A program made the position numbers and the translations under genes. From Actinomadura atramentaria DSM 43919 (GTDB lineage Bacteria > Actinomycetota > Actinomycetes > Streptosporangiales > Streptosporangiaceae): 64,000 nucleotides of DNA. Location: assembly GCF_000381885.1 (NCBI RefSeq), contig NZ_KB907223.1, forward strand, positions 17,217 through 81,216. Direction: 5' to 3'. Below, one piece after another: positions 23,157-34,400 of the stretch. Position 1 is the stretch's first letter. Each line of letters begins with the position of its first letter. Below the pieces are notes generated by a model. The model searched no databases, was not told the DNA's origin, and saw only the letters and a list, made by a program, of their open reading frames with translations.

Positions 23157-25436
23157 GTGAGCCCGTCCCTGCCGGTCCTGAAGAACGCGGTCGCGGCGAA
23201 GCCGCCGAAAGCGCCCGCGCCGCCGCGCCCGCCGAGCGCGGAGGAGGCCAACGTCCTGCTCTGGCGCGTCACCAAGCCGGACGGGACCGTTCCGGCGGAC
23301 CCGCCGCCCGTCGTGGACGGAACCCTCACCGCCGAGCACGCCGAACCGGCGCTGGAGGTCGCCGGCCCGCCGCGCGTCTGCGCGTTCCTCAGCCTCGGCG
23401 CGACCGTGCGCGGCCTCGCCGCCGCCATCGCGCCGCTGGTCAACCAGGGCGCGCTCGACCCGGCCGACCCCGCGACGCCGCCCGGCGCGACCGACCTGAA
23501 GCTCACCCAGCAGCAGCTAGAACGGGCGCTGCTGGTCTACCTCGACCTCAGCCTCGGCCCGGTCGCGCCGTCGAGCTGGCGGGTGGGCGACCGCGTCCTG
23601 CTGCCGATCGAGCTCACCGCCGCGCCGACCGGGATTCGGTGGACGGTCGGCCGGGCGCAGATGCGCGCGTGGGCCGCGACCGGCGCGACCTGGGGCGAAG
23701 CGCAGCTCCAGACGCTGCTGACGATGACGGCCCGCCCGCTCGGGTCGCCGGAGGCCGCGCCGAACCGCCCCGAGGACGTCGAGGCCCGGGTCGCGGCGCG
23801 GGTCGCCGAACTCGGCGCGTCGCCCGCCGCCCCCGCGCAGATCCAGGCGCTCGGCGGCCAGCTCCGCACGTCGCTGCTGGCCAACCCGTTCGCGGACCTC
23901 TTCGACGCCGTCGAGGTGCTGCGGCAGCTCCGCCGCGACCGGCCCGCCGACGAACTGCCGCTCGTCCTCGCCGTCCTGGCGGGCCTGCCCGAGCACCAGG
24001 CCCGCGTCGTCGGCTGGACGATGGCGGGCAACGCGCTGTTCCGCCGCTTCTGGGACGCGCTGCGCCGCAAGGGCGACGCCGTCCCCGCCGCCGACAAGCC
24101 CGCCGTCGCGGCGGCCCGCGCGCTGCTCGCGGACGCCCTCGGCCTCGCGCCGAACGGGACCGCGACCTGGTACGCGCCGACCGAGCGCGGCCCGTCCGTC
24201 CAGCCGGTCGACCTGGCGCTCACCAGGAACCAGGGCTACGAGAAGGGCGCCAAGCCCAGGTACACCGCGATCACGTACGGCCGCGTCATGAAGGTCGGGA
24301 CGGAGGACACCCGCAAGCACGACGGGTACGCCTTCACGGGTCCGGGCGCGTCCGGGAGCCTGAGCGCCGACGTCTACAGCAAGGCGACGCCGGGGCTCCT
24401 CGGCCCGTCCCCGACGCCGCTGCTGGCGGCGGCGTGCAAGATCGTGGAGGCCATCGCGCCCAGCGAGGGCAAGCTGAACGCCACCCGGCAGGCCGACTAC
24501 GGCCTGATCTCGATCGGCATCCAGCAGTGGACGATCATGGGCGACGACGAGCTGACCGTCGTCCTGTACCGCTACCAGCAGGTCGCCCCCGACCACTTCG
24601 ACCTGTTCTTCGGCATCCGCGGCATCAGCGTGCGGCCGTGGACCAAGGCGGACGCCGCGACCGAGCCGGGCCCGGCGGACATCGACGCGTCCAACAAGCA
24701 CCTGCGGCCGCGCGCCCGGCCCGACACCCCCGAGACCTGGCGGAGCCCGTACGCCGCGCCGCCGTTCACGCGGTGGGGCGACGCCGGGTCGGGACCGCCC
24801 GACGACGGGTTCGCGACCTACGCCAAGCTGTACTCCCTCGGCTGGAGCACCGGCGGGACGGTCGAGGTCCCGCGGCCGGTCGCGCGCGACTGGAAGCCCC
24901 GCTACGCGCTGTTCGGCGGCGTGGAGAAGCCGGGGAAGGTCATCCAGTTCTCGTCGGTGTGGAGCGGCGTCGCGCGGCTCGCCGCGGACATGTCGCCCGA
25001 TCTGCGCGCCGTCCAGTTCCAGGTCGCGGTGTTCCGGTTCCAGCGGCTGCTCGACGCGACCTTCGACGAGCACGGGCAGCCGATCCTGTATCCCATCGGC
25101 GCGGCCCCGCCCGCGCCGCGGTACCCGCTGGCCCGGCTGATGTCGTCGCAGTTCGCGGCGGCCATCGTCCTGGACTCGCACATCAACATGCCGAAATACG
25201 TCGTCAAGGACATCGACACCGCCTACCGCCGCACCCAGGCCGCCGACGCCTACACGCTGGGCGGGAGCCGCGACGACGAGTGGCTGATGCGGCTCGCGGT
25301 CAACTACATGGCGATCCGCCGCGTGATCCCCGACGACCGCGGCCGCCGCGACGACGTCCTGCTGACCCGCCATGACGCGGCCACCGACGACCTCGACCCC
25401 AAGCCCGGCACGTTCAAGGGATGGCCCGCGCCGTGA
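23157..25436 (+). CDS. Operon gene A: 759-aa protein with a possible lysozyme-like segment
   Basis: No close family recognised. The N-terminus is Pro/Ala-rich (1-30), then a beta-rich domain (LLWRVTKPDG) and a helical region to about residue 340. Around residues 425-460 the segment IVEAIAPSEGKLNA then ADYGLISIGIQQWT resembles the catalytic region of lysozyme/chitosanase-fold proteins, with Glu431, Glu437 and Asp447 as acid candidates and a Q-Q-W after the turn. A later helix VVLDSHINMPKYV (about 671) also fits that fold. The enzyme role is inference. GTG 23157 has GGAGG at 23145-23149 with 7-nt spacing. No signal peptide. First gene of the six-gene operon, downstream of an attenuator-like hairpin. 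Confidence 0.75.
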   Translation: MSPSLPVLKNAVAAKPPKAPAPPRPPSAEEANVLLWRVTKPDGTVPADPPPVVDGTLTAEHAEPALEVAGPPRVCAFLSLGATVRGLAAAIAPLVNQGALDPADPATPPGATDLKLTQQQLERALLVYLDLSLGPVAPSSWRVGDRVLLPIELTAAPTGIRWTVGRAQMRAWAATGATWGEAQLQTLLTMTARPLGSPEAAPNRPEDVEARVAARVAELGASPAAPAQIQALGGQLRTSLLANPFADLFDAVEVLRQLRRDRPADELPLVLAVLAGLPEHQARVVGWTMAGNALFRRFWDALRRKGDAVPAADKPAVAAARALLADALGLAPNGTATWYAPTERGPSVQPVDLALTRNQGYEKGAKPRYTAITYGRVMKVGTEDTRKHDGYAFTGPGASGSLSADVYSKATPGLLGPSPTPLLAAACKIVEAIAPSEGKLNATRQADYGLISIGIQQWTIMGDDELTVVLYRYQQVAPDHFDLFFGIRGISVRPWTKADAATEPGPADIDASNKHLRPRARPDTPETWRSPYAAPPFTRWGDAGSGPPDDGFATYAKLYSLGWSTGGTVEVPRPVARDWKPRYALFGGVEKPGKVIQFSSVWSGVARLAADMSPDLRAVQFQVAVFRFQRLLDATFDEHGQPILYPIGAAPPAPRYPLARLMSSQFAAAIVLDSHINMPKYVVKDIDTAYRRTQAADAYTLGGSRDDEWLMRLAVNYMAIRRVIPDDRGRRDDVLLTRHDAATDDLDPKPGTFKGWPAP

Positions 25437-28400
25437 ACCCCCAGGACATCGCCGCCGAGGCGGCGGCGCTCGGCCGCGCCATCGGCCTGCTGCGCCGCGA
25501 CGCCGCCGGCGGGCTGCACCTCGACAAGGACTTCTTCGGCTCGCCCGGCGAGCACGTCGCCCGGCTCCTGGCCGACGCCGAGCAGCGCGACGCCGTGCTG
25601 GAGGCGCTGGACCTCCTGCTGCCGCACACCGCCGAGGAGAACGGCACGCGGCTGCACCCGCTCGTGCCGCCGAACGGCGTCGGCGGCGTCTACCTGGGCG
25701 TGACCCCCGAAGCGAAGACGGTCCGGCTCGATCTCGTCGCGGTGGCGCGGCCGGGTCCGGCCGCGCCGCGCGTCACCGCGACGGTCCCGCTGGTCCTCGT
25801 CCGCGACGGATCGCTCGTCGCGGTGACGGGCTCGGCGGACCACCCCGTCGACCTCGCGGTCGCGGTGCGGCTGCCGGACGACGGCGAGCTGGCGGCGTCC
25901 CTCGCGGTCGCGGCGGACGCCGCCCGGTTCCGCGCCCGGCTGCGCCCCGGCCCCGGCTCGGTGTTCCCGCCGCTCGACCTCGACCCGGTCGCGGCCCCGG
26001 CGGGGCTCGCCCCGCTCGCCGTCGCGCTGGTCGACGCGGTGCTGTCGTCGGCGGACCAGCCGGCCGACGTGCGGCGGCTCGCGGCGGGCCTGACCGGGCT
26101 GCTCGGCCTGGACGGCGCGCTGCCGCCGCTGCCGGTGGGCGACCTGGTCCGCGACCCGGCCGCGCTGCGCGGCTGGCTGGCGCGGCTCGCCGCGACGACG
26201 CCGGCGGACGGCGGCTCGGCGCTGGTCGCGTGGCTGCGGCACGTCGGCGGGCTGCTCGGCGGCCCGCCGCCGACCGCCCCGGCGACCGGGCAGCCGGGCG
26301 AGGACAACCCGGTCGTCCTGCACCTGACGGCGGCGGGCGCGAGCCCGGCCGTGACGGCGCGCGTCTGGCTGCGGCCCGCACCCGACAGCGGGACGCCGGT
26401 GCTGGTCGCGGCGCTGTCCGCCGAGCTGCCGGTCCCGTCCGCCGGGGTCGCCGTCGTCGGCGAGGCCGTGCTGCTGACGGTGCCGCTGAGCGGGACCGCG
26501 CCGACCGCGCTGGTCGAGCGCGTCGAGCTGACCGTCCGGCGGACGGCGGCGGGCCCGGTCGTGCCGGTGGGCGGCGCGGGCTTCGGCGTCGGGGACGTCC
26601 GGGTCGGGCTGCGCCACGGGCTGAACCACGGGCTGAACCACGGGTCGGGCGGCCCGGCGGCCGTCGTGGAGCTTCGCGACGTCGTCACGCCCGAGCACGT
26701 GTTCCCCCGGCTCGACCTGACCGACGCGCGCGGCCTCGGCGCGGCTGCCGTGACCGCCCTCGGCGACGCGCTCGACGAGGGGCTCGGCGCGGCCGGGCCG
26801 TACGCGTCGGCGCTGCGGACGCTGCTGGGCCTCGGCGGCGACACCCCCGTCGACCTCGGCCTGCTCACCACCGCGCCGACCCGCGCGCTCGCGGACCGCG
26901 TCCGGCGGCTGCGCCGGGCCCCGGACGGCTGGCGGCGGCTGCTCGCCGCGGTCGGCGGCCTCCTCGGCTCGGACCGTCCGGACGACGTCGCGCGCGTGAC
27001 CGGCGCGGGCACGGCCGCCGACCCGTGGGTCCTGCCGCTGGACTGGTGGCCCGCCGCGACCGCCGGGTTCGGCCTCGCCCTGTGGGACGAGGGCGACGCC
27101 GCCGAGCCCCGGCTGCGCTTCGGCCTGCGGCTGCGCGCCGCGTCCGCGCCGGACGCCCGCGCCGCGTGGGCGGCGTCGGCGCGCGCCGCGCTGCTGGCGG
27201 TCGACCTGCCGGAAGGCGGCGGCGGGACCGTCGCGTGGCTGGGCGCGGTCCACGCGGACCTGTCCGTCACGCCGCCCGCCGAGATCCTGGACGACGACCT
27301 CGGCCTGACGGTCGGCGCGGTGCGCGCCACGGCGTCGTGGCGGCCCGGCGCGCCCCTGACCGCGTCGGCCGAACTGGCGGACGTGACGCTGTCGGCCGGG
27401 GACGAGCAGGTCGCGCTCGGCACGCTGCGGCTGCCCGCCGCCGCCGACGCCCTGGACGCGTCGCTCGGCCTGCCCGTCACGCCGGAGCAGGCCGTCGCGG
27501 TCCTGCGCGCCGCCGTCGCGCGGGCCGCCCGGTCCTGGGGCGGGCCCGGCGCGGAACTGCTGCCCGCGCTGTTCGGCGCGCCCGCGCTCGCGCCGCCGGA
27601 CCCGGACGACGCGGGCTCGCTGCTCGACCGCCCGCTGGACGCCCTGCGGGAGTGGGCCGCCGCGCTCGTCTCCGCCGAGGCGGGCCTGGCGGCGGACGGC
27701 CTGCCCTATCTCGCCGAACTCCGCCGCCCGCTCGCCGCGTTCCTCACCGACCGCGCCGGGCTGTTCGCCGACGCCGGCGGGACGGGCGTCGAACCCGGCG
27801 GCCGGGGCACGGCCGCCGACCCGTGGACGGTGCCGCTCCAGCCGCAGGCGGGCGCGCCCGTCGAACTCCTGGCCTGGGCGCTGCCGGACGGCGCGCCCGG
27901 CGCGTGGGCGGCCCCGGCCGTCGGACGGCTGCTGGAGCGGCGGCCCGACGCCGCCGACGTCGCCGACGCGGCCGCCGCGCTCGCCCCGTTCCTCGACGCC
28001 GACACCGCCGCGCTCGGCGGCGCGACCGCCGCCCTCGAACTGCTCGCCGCGACGCTCGGCGACGGCGACGGCGTCGTCCCGCTCGCGGACGCCGGGCCGT
28101 GGACGCCCGGCCTGCCGAGCCGCGTCGTCGCCGCCGCGCACCACCGGCTGCCGCGCGCGTCCGGCGCGGTCGAGGCGGTGCTGGACGAGGTCGGGCGGCG
28201 CACCGCCGGGCTCGGCGGCACGCCGTGGTCGGTCGTGCTGGTCGCGCCGTCCTTCGCCGGGGACGACTGCTGGACGGAGCTGCTCGCCGCCGCCGCGCCC
28301 GCGAGCGTGGCGACGGCCGACCTGCGGGCCGCGCCGGACCCGCTGCGCGCCGACCTCGGCGCGGTCGGCGCGGCGTCGTACTACGTCGTCCGCCTGAACG

Positions 28401-31400
28401 AGGACGACCGGTATCCCGCCGAGCACCAGGCCGCGCAGCTCCGCCGCGTGCTCGACCGCGTCGCCGTCGCGCGGCCCGGCGTGCGGACGGTGCTCGTCGC
28501 GCACTCCGTCGCGGGCGTCGCGGCGCGGCGGCTCGTCGCGGACCTCCCGGCGGAAGGCGGCGTGCTCGGGCTCGTCACGCTGGGCACGCCGCTGGCCCCG
28601 GTGGACGTGACCGGGCTCGCCGGGCCGGACGTGCGGTCCGCCGCGCGGCTCGTCCGGGGCGCCGCGCCGGACGGGCTCGACGCCCCCGGCACCGACGACA
28701 TGCTCGTGTTCCTCGCGCCGACGCCGGACGACCCGCCGCCCGCCGCGGGCCCGGCGGACCTGCCCGCCGCCCGGTTCGCGGCGGTCCCGGCCGAGCCGCC
28801 GGGCACCGGGTCCGTCCCGGTCCTGGCCGTCGCGGGGCGGCTCCCGGCCGACCTGACCGACCGGCTCGGCGCGCTGGTCGCCGGTGCCGCGGTCGCGGGA
28901 AGCGACGAGGTCACGCACCTCGGGCACGGCGTCCGGATCGGCCTGCCGGCCCCGGGCGTGCCGGGCGCGGTGCGGGCGGACGCGGACGTCCGCCTGGACC
29001 TCGGCCGCGTCCCGCTCGTCGTCGGCGCGCCCGAGCCGCAGGCCCCGGCGACCGGGCTGACCGTCCGGATCGCCCTGACCCGCGCGGACGGCCCGCTGCT
29101 GGACACCGAGACCGGCGCGGCCCGCGAGACCGGCGCGCGCGTCGGCTCGGCGGAGCTGGCCGTCGCGGTCACGGCGGACGGCGCGGTGTTCGACGCCGTC
29201 CTGCGCGACGCCGCGCTGGACGGCCGCTGGTCGCCGTCCGTCCGGCTCGGGGACGCGCGCGCCGAGCCGCTGCTGGCCCGGCTCGTCGCCGCGCTCGGCG
29301 CGGAGGACCCGGCGGGCGGCTCGCTCGCCGCGTTCCGCGCGCTGCTGGCCGACCTCGGCCTGACCGCGCCGGCGTCGGACGGCGCGGTCCTGGTCGCGGA
29401 CGCCTTCCGCGCCCTCGCCGACGACCCCGCCGGTTTCCTCGGCCCGCGCCTGGTCGCGCTGCTCGACCGCGCCGAGGGCCTGTACGGCTTGGCGCGCGAC
29501 GCGGCGGCCGGCGACGGCGCGTGGCGGTGGCGCTCGCCGGACCTGCCCGTCGAACTCGCCGTCGCCGCCGACCCCTGGCGGGTCACCGTGCGGACGGTCG
29601 ACGGCGGGCTGCGCACCTCCGGCCACGGCCGCTTCGAGGGCACCGGCGAATTCCGGTTCGACGGCGCCGCCGACGCGGACGCCGCCCTGTCGCTGGCGGG
29701 CGCGCGCCTGGAGCGCGCCGCGGACGGCGGGCCGCTGCTGCGCGCCCCCTGGCTGACCGAGCCGGTGCCGCTGCGCGCCGCCGGGCTCCGGACGGTCCTC
29801 GCGCCGCTCGCGCTGCGCCTGGTCACCGACGTCTGCCTCACCGGCCTGCTCGAACGCGCGATCCCGTTCCCGGCCGCCGCGCTGTCGCGCGCGCTGCACG
29901 ACCCGGCGGGCTGGCTGCTGGACGCCCTGCTGGACGGGACGGACGGCACCCCCGACGCGGGTGCGGTCAACGCGGTGCTCGCCGAACTCGCGGGCGCGGT
30001 CGGCCTCGGCGGCGGCCCGGACCGGCCGCTCGCCCTGCCCGGCGGCCTCACCGTCCGCGCGGACGCGACGGACGACGGCACCGCGCTGTCGCTGGCCACC
30101 GCGACGCCGCTGAACGTCGGCGGCGCGGCCCTGACCCTCGCGGCGTCCGTCGCGCTGGCGGGCCGCCACGCCGTCGTCGGCGGGACGCTCGGCCTCGACG
30201 TCCCGCTGCCCGGCTCGTGGGGGAGCGTCCGGTTCTCCCTCGGCCAGGGCCCGGACGGGACGCGGCTGAGCGTCGGCCTGCCCGGCGCGAACGCCGTCGT
30301 GCAACTCCTGCCGACCGTCAGCGGCGTCGCCGAACTGGTGTCGGCGCAGGCCGCGCGGCTGCTGCCGGAGGTCCTGGACGGCCTGACCGCCGCAGCCGCC
30401 GGTTCCGCGCCGTCCCCGCTGCTCGCGGACGCGCTCGCCGTCGCCGAGGCGCTCGGCGCCTACGACCCGGCGGCGGGCCCCGGCCACGGCTTCGCGGCGC
30501 GCGGCGACCGGCTCGCCCGGCTCGCCGCCGCCGGGCTCACCGGCCCGGACGGCGTCACCGCCGCGTCGGTCACGGCGGCGGCGACGCTGCTCGGGCGGCT
30601 GCTGGGCCCCGGCGTCACCGTCGCGTCGCCGGAGCCGGGCGCGCTGCGCGTCACGACCGGCGTCCTCGGCGGCACCGTGACCCTCGACGCCCGCACCGCG
30701 TCCGCGCCCGCCGTGAGCGTCGCGCTGTCCGGTCTGACGCTGGCCACGCCCGCCGCCGGGCGCGTCACGGCCGACGTCGCGGCGGGCTGGTCCGGCGGCG
30801 CGCTGACCGCGTCGGCGCGGCTCGGGCTGCGGCTGGACACCGGCGTCGGGCTCGTCCTGACGCCGCGCCTCGACGTGTCCGCCGCGCCCGCGGACGGACG
30901 GCTGACGGTCGAGTTCCGGCCGCTCGGGGACGACCAGGTCGTCGTGCCGCTGGCCCCCGTGCCCGCGCCGCCGACCGTCGCGGACGCCGTCCGCCTCGCC
31001 CGCGCCTGGATCGTCCCGCCCGCGACGAAGCTCATGCTCGACGCGGCAGCGCCCTGGCTCACGCGCCCGCTGTGGCGCGGCACCGGGGCCAAGACCGCCG
31101 GCGACCTGCTGCGCGCCGCGAAGGTCGTGGACGCGGCGGGCGCGCTCGTCCTCCCGCCGCCCGAACCGGCGACCGCGCTGCGCGACCTGATCGGCGCGAT
31201 CGACGGCATCGCCGTCCCGCTGCCCGGCGGCGTGCGGCTCGCGACCGTCCGGTCCGGGGACCTGCTCGGGCTGCGGCTGTCGGGCACCGCCGCGCTCGGC
31301 GGCGGCGACATCGTCGCGGACCTGCACGCCGGGCTCCCGGCCGGGTCCGCCGTGCAGTGGGCGGACGGGGGCGGCGGCGTGTCCGTCCTGCTCCTGGACG

Positions 31401-34400
31401 TCTCCGGCGCGGCCCCGCGGCTCGCCCCCCGGCTCCGGCTCGGCGGCGTCGGCCTCACCGTGCGGCGCCGCGACGCCGCCGCGCTGGTGGACGCGGGCGG
31501 CTTCCGCGTCGGCCGCGTCTCCGGCTTCGTCCGCGCCGACATCGCGCTGCCGATCGGCACGCCGCCGCGCCGGACCGGCGCGGGCGCGTTCGGGACGGCC
31601 GTCGTCCTCGGCGGCCTCGGCCTGCCGCTGCTCGCGCCGCCCGGCCCGCCGAACGATCCGGTGGCGGGGTCGATCCTCGCGCCCGGCGGCGGCGACGCGG
31701 CGCCCGCGAACCCGCCGATCGACGTCGTCGTCGCGACCGGGCCGAACGGCCCGCAGGTCGTCCTCGACGGCGCCGACGCCGCCGAACCGCACTGGCTGCG
31801 CGTCCAGCGCACGTTCGGCCCGCTGCACCTCGACCAGATCGGCCTCGCGCACCGCCGCCTCACCGGCCCCGAGCACGCCGCCGCGCCCGACGCCGTCGCC
31901 GTCTACTTCGACGGCGGCGTCGCCCTGGCGGGCATGGCCGTCGAGCCGGACGGGCTGCGCGTCCTGGTCCCGCTCGCCCACCTCGGCGACCCGGGCGAGT
32001 GGGAGATCGGCCTCGACGGCATCGCGATGTCGCTGGAGCTGCCGGGCGTCCGCGTCGCGGGCGGGCTCAGCCGCGTCGTCGAGGACGGCCAGGTCGAGTA
32101 CGACGGCGCGGTCACGGTCGACGTCGCGGGCCGCGGCTTCACGGCGATCGGCGGGTTCTCCCGCGCCGCGGACGGCGCGACGTCGCTGTTCGTCTTCGCC
32201 TCGCTCGGCTACCCGCTCGGCGGCCCGCCGTACCTGTTCGTCGAGGGACTGGCCGGGGGCGTGGGGTACAACCGCGCGCTCGTCGTCCCGACCGACCCGG
32301 TCGCGGCGGCGTCGTTCCCGCTCGTCCAGGCCATCCAGCACGGCGACGTCGGGCAGGCGCAGAGCCCCGAGACGGCGCTGGCGGCGCTGCGCAAGGCCGC
32401 GCCCGCGCGGCGCGGCAGCCACTGGATCGCCGCCGGGGTGCGCTTCACCAGCTTCGAGCTGGTCCACACCACCGCCGTCGTGTACGCGGCGCTGGACCGC
32501 GGCTTCCAGGTCGGGCTGCTCGGCGTCTCGCGGATGACGCTGCCGATGACCGGGCCGCCGATCGCCAACGTCGAACTGGCCGTCAACGCGCGCTACGACT
32601 CGGCCGAGGAACTGCTGTCGATCCGCGCGCAGCTCACCGACAACTCGTGGCTGCTGTCGCGGGACTGCCAGCTCACCGGCGGGTTCGCGTTCGTCATCTG
32701 GTTCCGCGAACGGCGGTTCGTGCTGACGATCGGCGGCTACTCGCCGTGGTTCGACGCCGAGGGGTTCCCGGCCGTGCCGCGCGTCGGGCTGCGCTGGGCG
32801 GTGTCCAAGGAGGTGTCGGTCAAGGGCGAGACGTACTTCGCGCTCGTCCCGGGCTTCGTGATGTTCGGCGGCCGGATCGAGGCCGCGTACGCCACCGACA
32901 TCGTGCGCGTCTGGTTCACGGCCTGGCTGGACGTCCTCATCGGCTGGGACCCGTTCTACTACCGGCTCGACCTCGGGATCGAGGTCGGCGCGTCGTTCCG
33001 GATGCGCGTGTGCGTCATCGCGTGCGTGACGGTCAAGGTCAGCGTCAGCCTCAGCGCGTCCCTGCAACTGGAGGGGCCGCCGCTGCACGGCAAGGCGCGG
33101 GTGGACCTGGCCGTCGCGTCGGTGACGGTCCACATCGGCAAGCCGGTCCCGCCGCCGCCGTCCTACCTGACCTGGCTCGCGTTCAGCGGGCGGTACCTGG
33201 CGGGGCCCGCCGGGCCCGCGGTCGTCGCCGTGTCGGCCGGGGCCGCCGCCGATCCGGGCGCGGCCGCGCCGCCGGACGGGACGCAGCAGCGGCCCTGGCT
33301 CGTCCAGGCGTCGTGCCGGCTGCGCACCGAGACCCGCGTCCCGGCGACCCGCGCGCAGGTGGGGACGGCCGACGTCCCGCTGACCGGCGTCGTCGTCGGC
33401 GGCGCGCACCCGATCCACCCGACGCCGTGCGGCACGAACGTCCGCGCGCGCGTCCGGGTCACGCACCAGGTCACGGTGACCGACAGCCTCGGCGCGCCGC
33501 CGCCGTCGCTGGCGGCGACGCCGCGCCAGGGCGGGTTCCAGACGGCGCTCTGGCAGCCCGCGCCCGGCCCCGGCGACCGGTCGCAGAACACCGACGCGCT
33601 GCCCGCGCTCGGCGGGCTGGACCTGGACTTCATCACGGCCGTCGCGGCGGCGCCGGTGACGGCGCGGCCCGGGCCGGACGTGAACCGGGTGTCGCTGCCG
33701 TTCGCGTCGGGGTCGTCGTCGGGGGGACCGGCGCAGTCGGCGGTGCCGGAGCGCATCGCGCCCGTGCCCGTGCCCAAGCCCGTGCCCGTGCCTGAGCCCG
33801 AGCCCGTTGCGGAGGTCGAGCCGCCCGCGCTGCTCGCCGTCGTCCGCCCCGGCGGGCGGCGCGCGCTGCGGCCCGTCCCGGGACCGGCGCGCGCCTCGCT
33901 GGCCGCCGAATCGGTGGATCTCGAACCTGGTTCACCGCAGGTCTGGCGAGTTTCACCTTCCGGTGCGCCTGATCTGACGGTGGAACAGGGCCGGGTCCGG
34001 GTCGTGTGCGTCGCGGAGTCCGGGAACGTCCTCGCCGACCGCGCGGTGGACGGCGGCGCGTTCGCCGTCCCGACGGGCACGTCCCGCGTCGTCGTCCACG
34101 ACGAGCCCGACGCCGCCGACCCCGGCTGGCACCTCGGGACGCCGCTCGCGCAGATCCTGCCCGGCGCGGCCCTCGGCGGCGGGGCGACCCTGCTGCCGGA
34201 CGGGCCCGTCCCGATGCCGACCGCCGCGCACGGCGTCGCGCTGCTGACGGCGGCCGACCTGCTCCGGGGCCGCGCGGCCTGCCGGACGCTGCTGCCGCCG
34301 ACCGTCACCGCCGTGACGGTCGTCGCCGAACCGACCGGTGACGGCACGGAAACCGGCACGGAAACCGGCATGGACCTCATGGCCGCCGTGACCGTCGACG

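Noticed and set aside
25304..33466. A 2720-aa minus-strand open frame
   Set aside because: A GC-driven shadow of gene B: composed of Arg/Gly/Val/Ala runs with no recognisable fold, while gene B has consistent domains and codon use.
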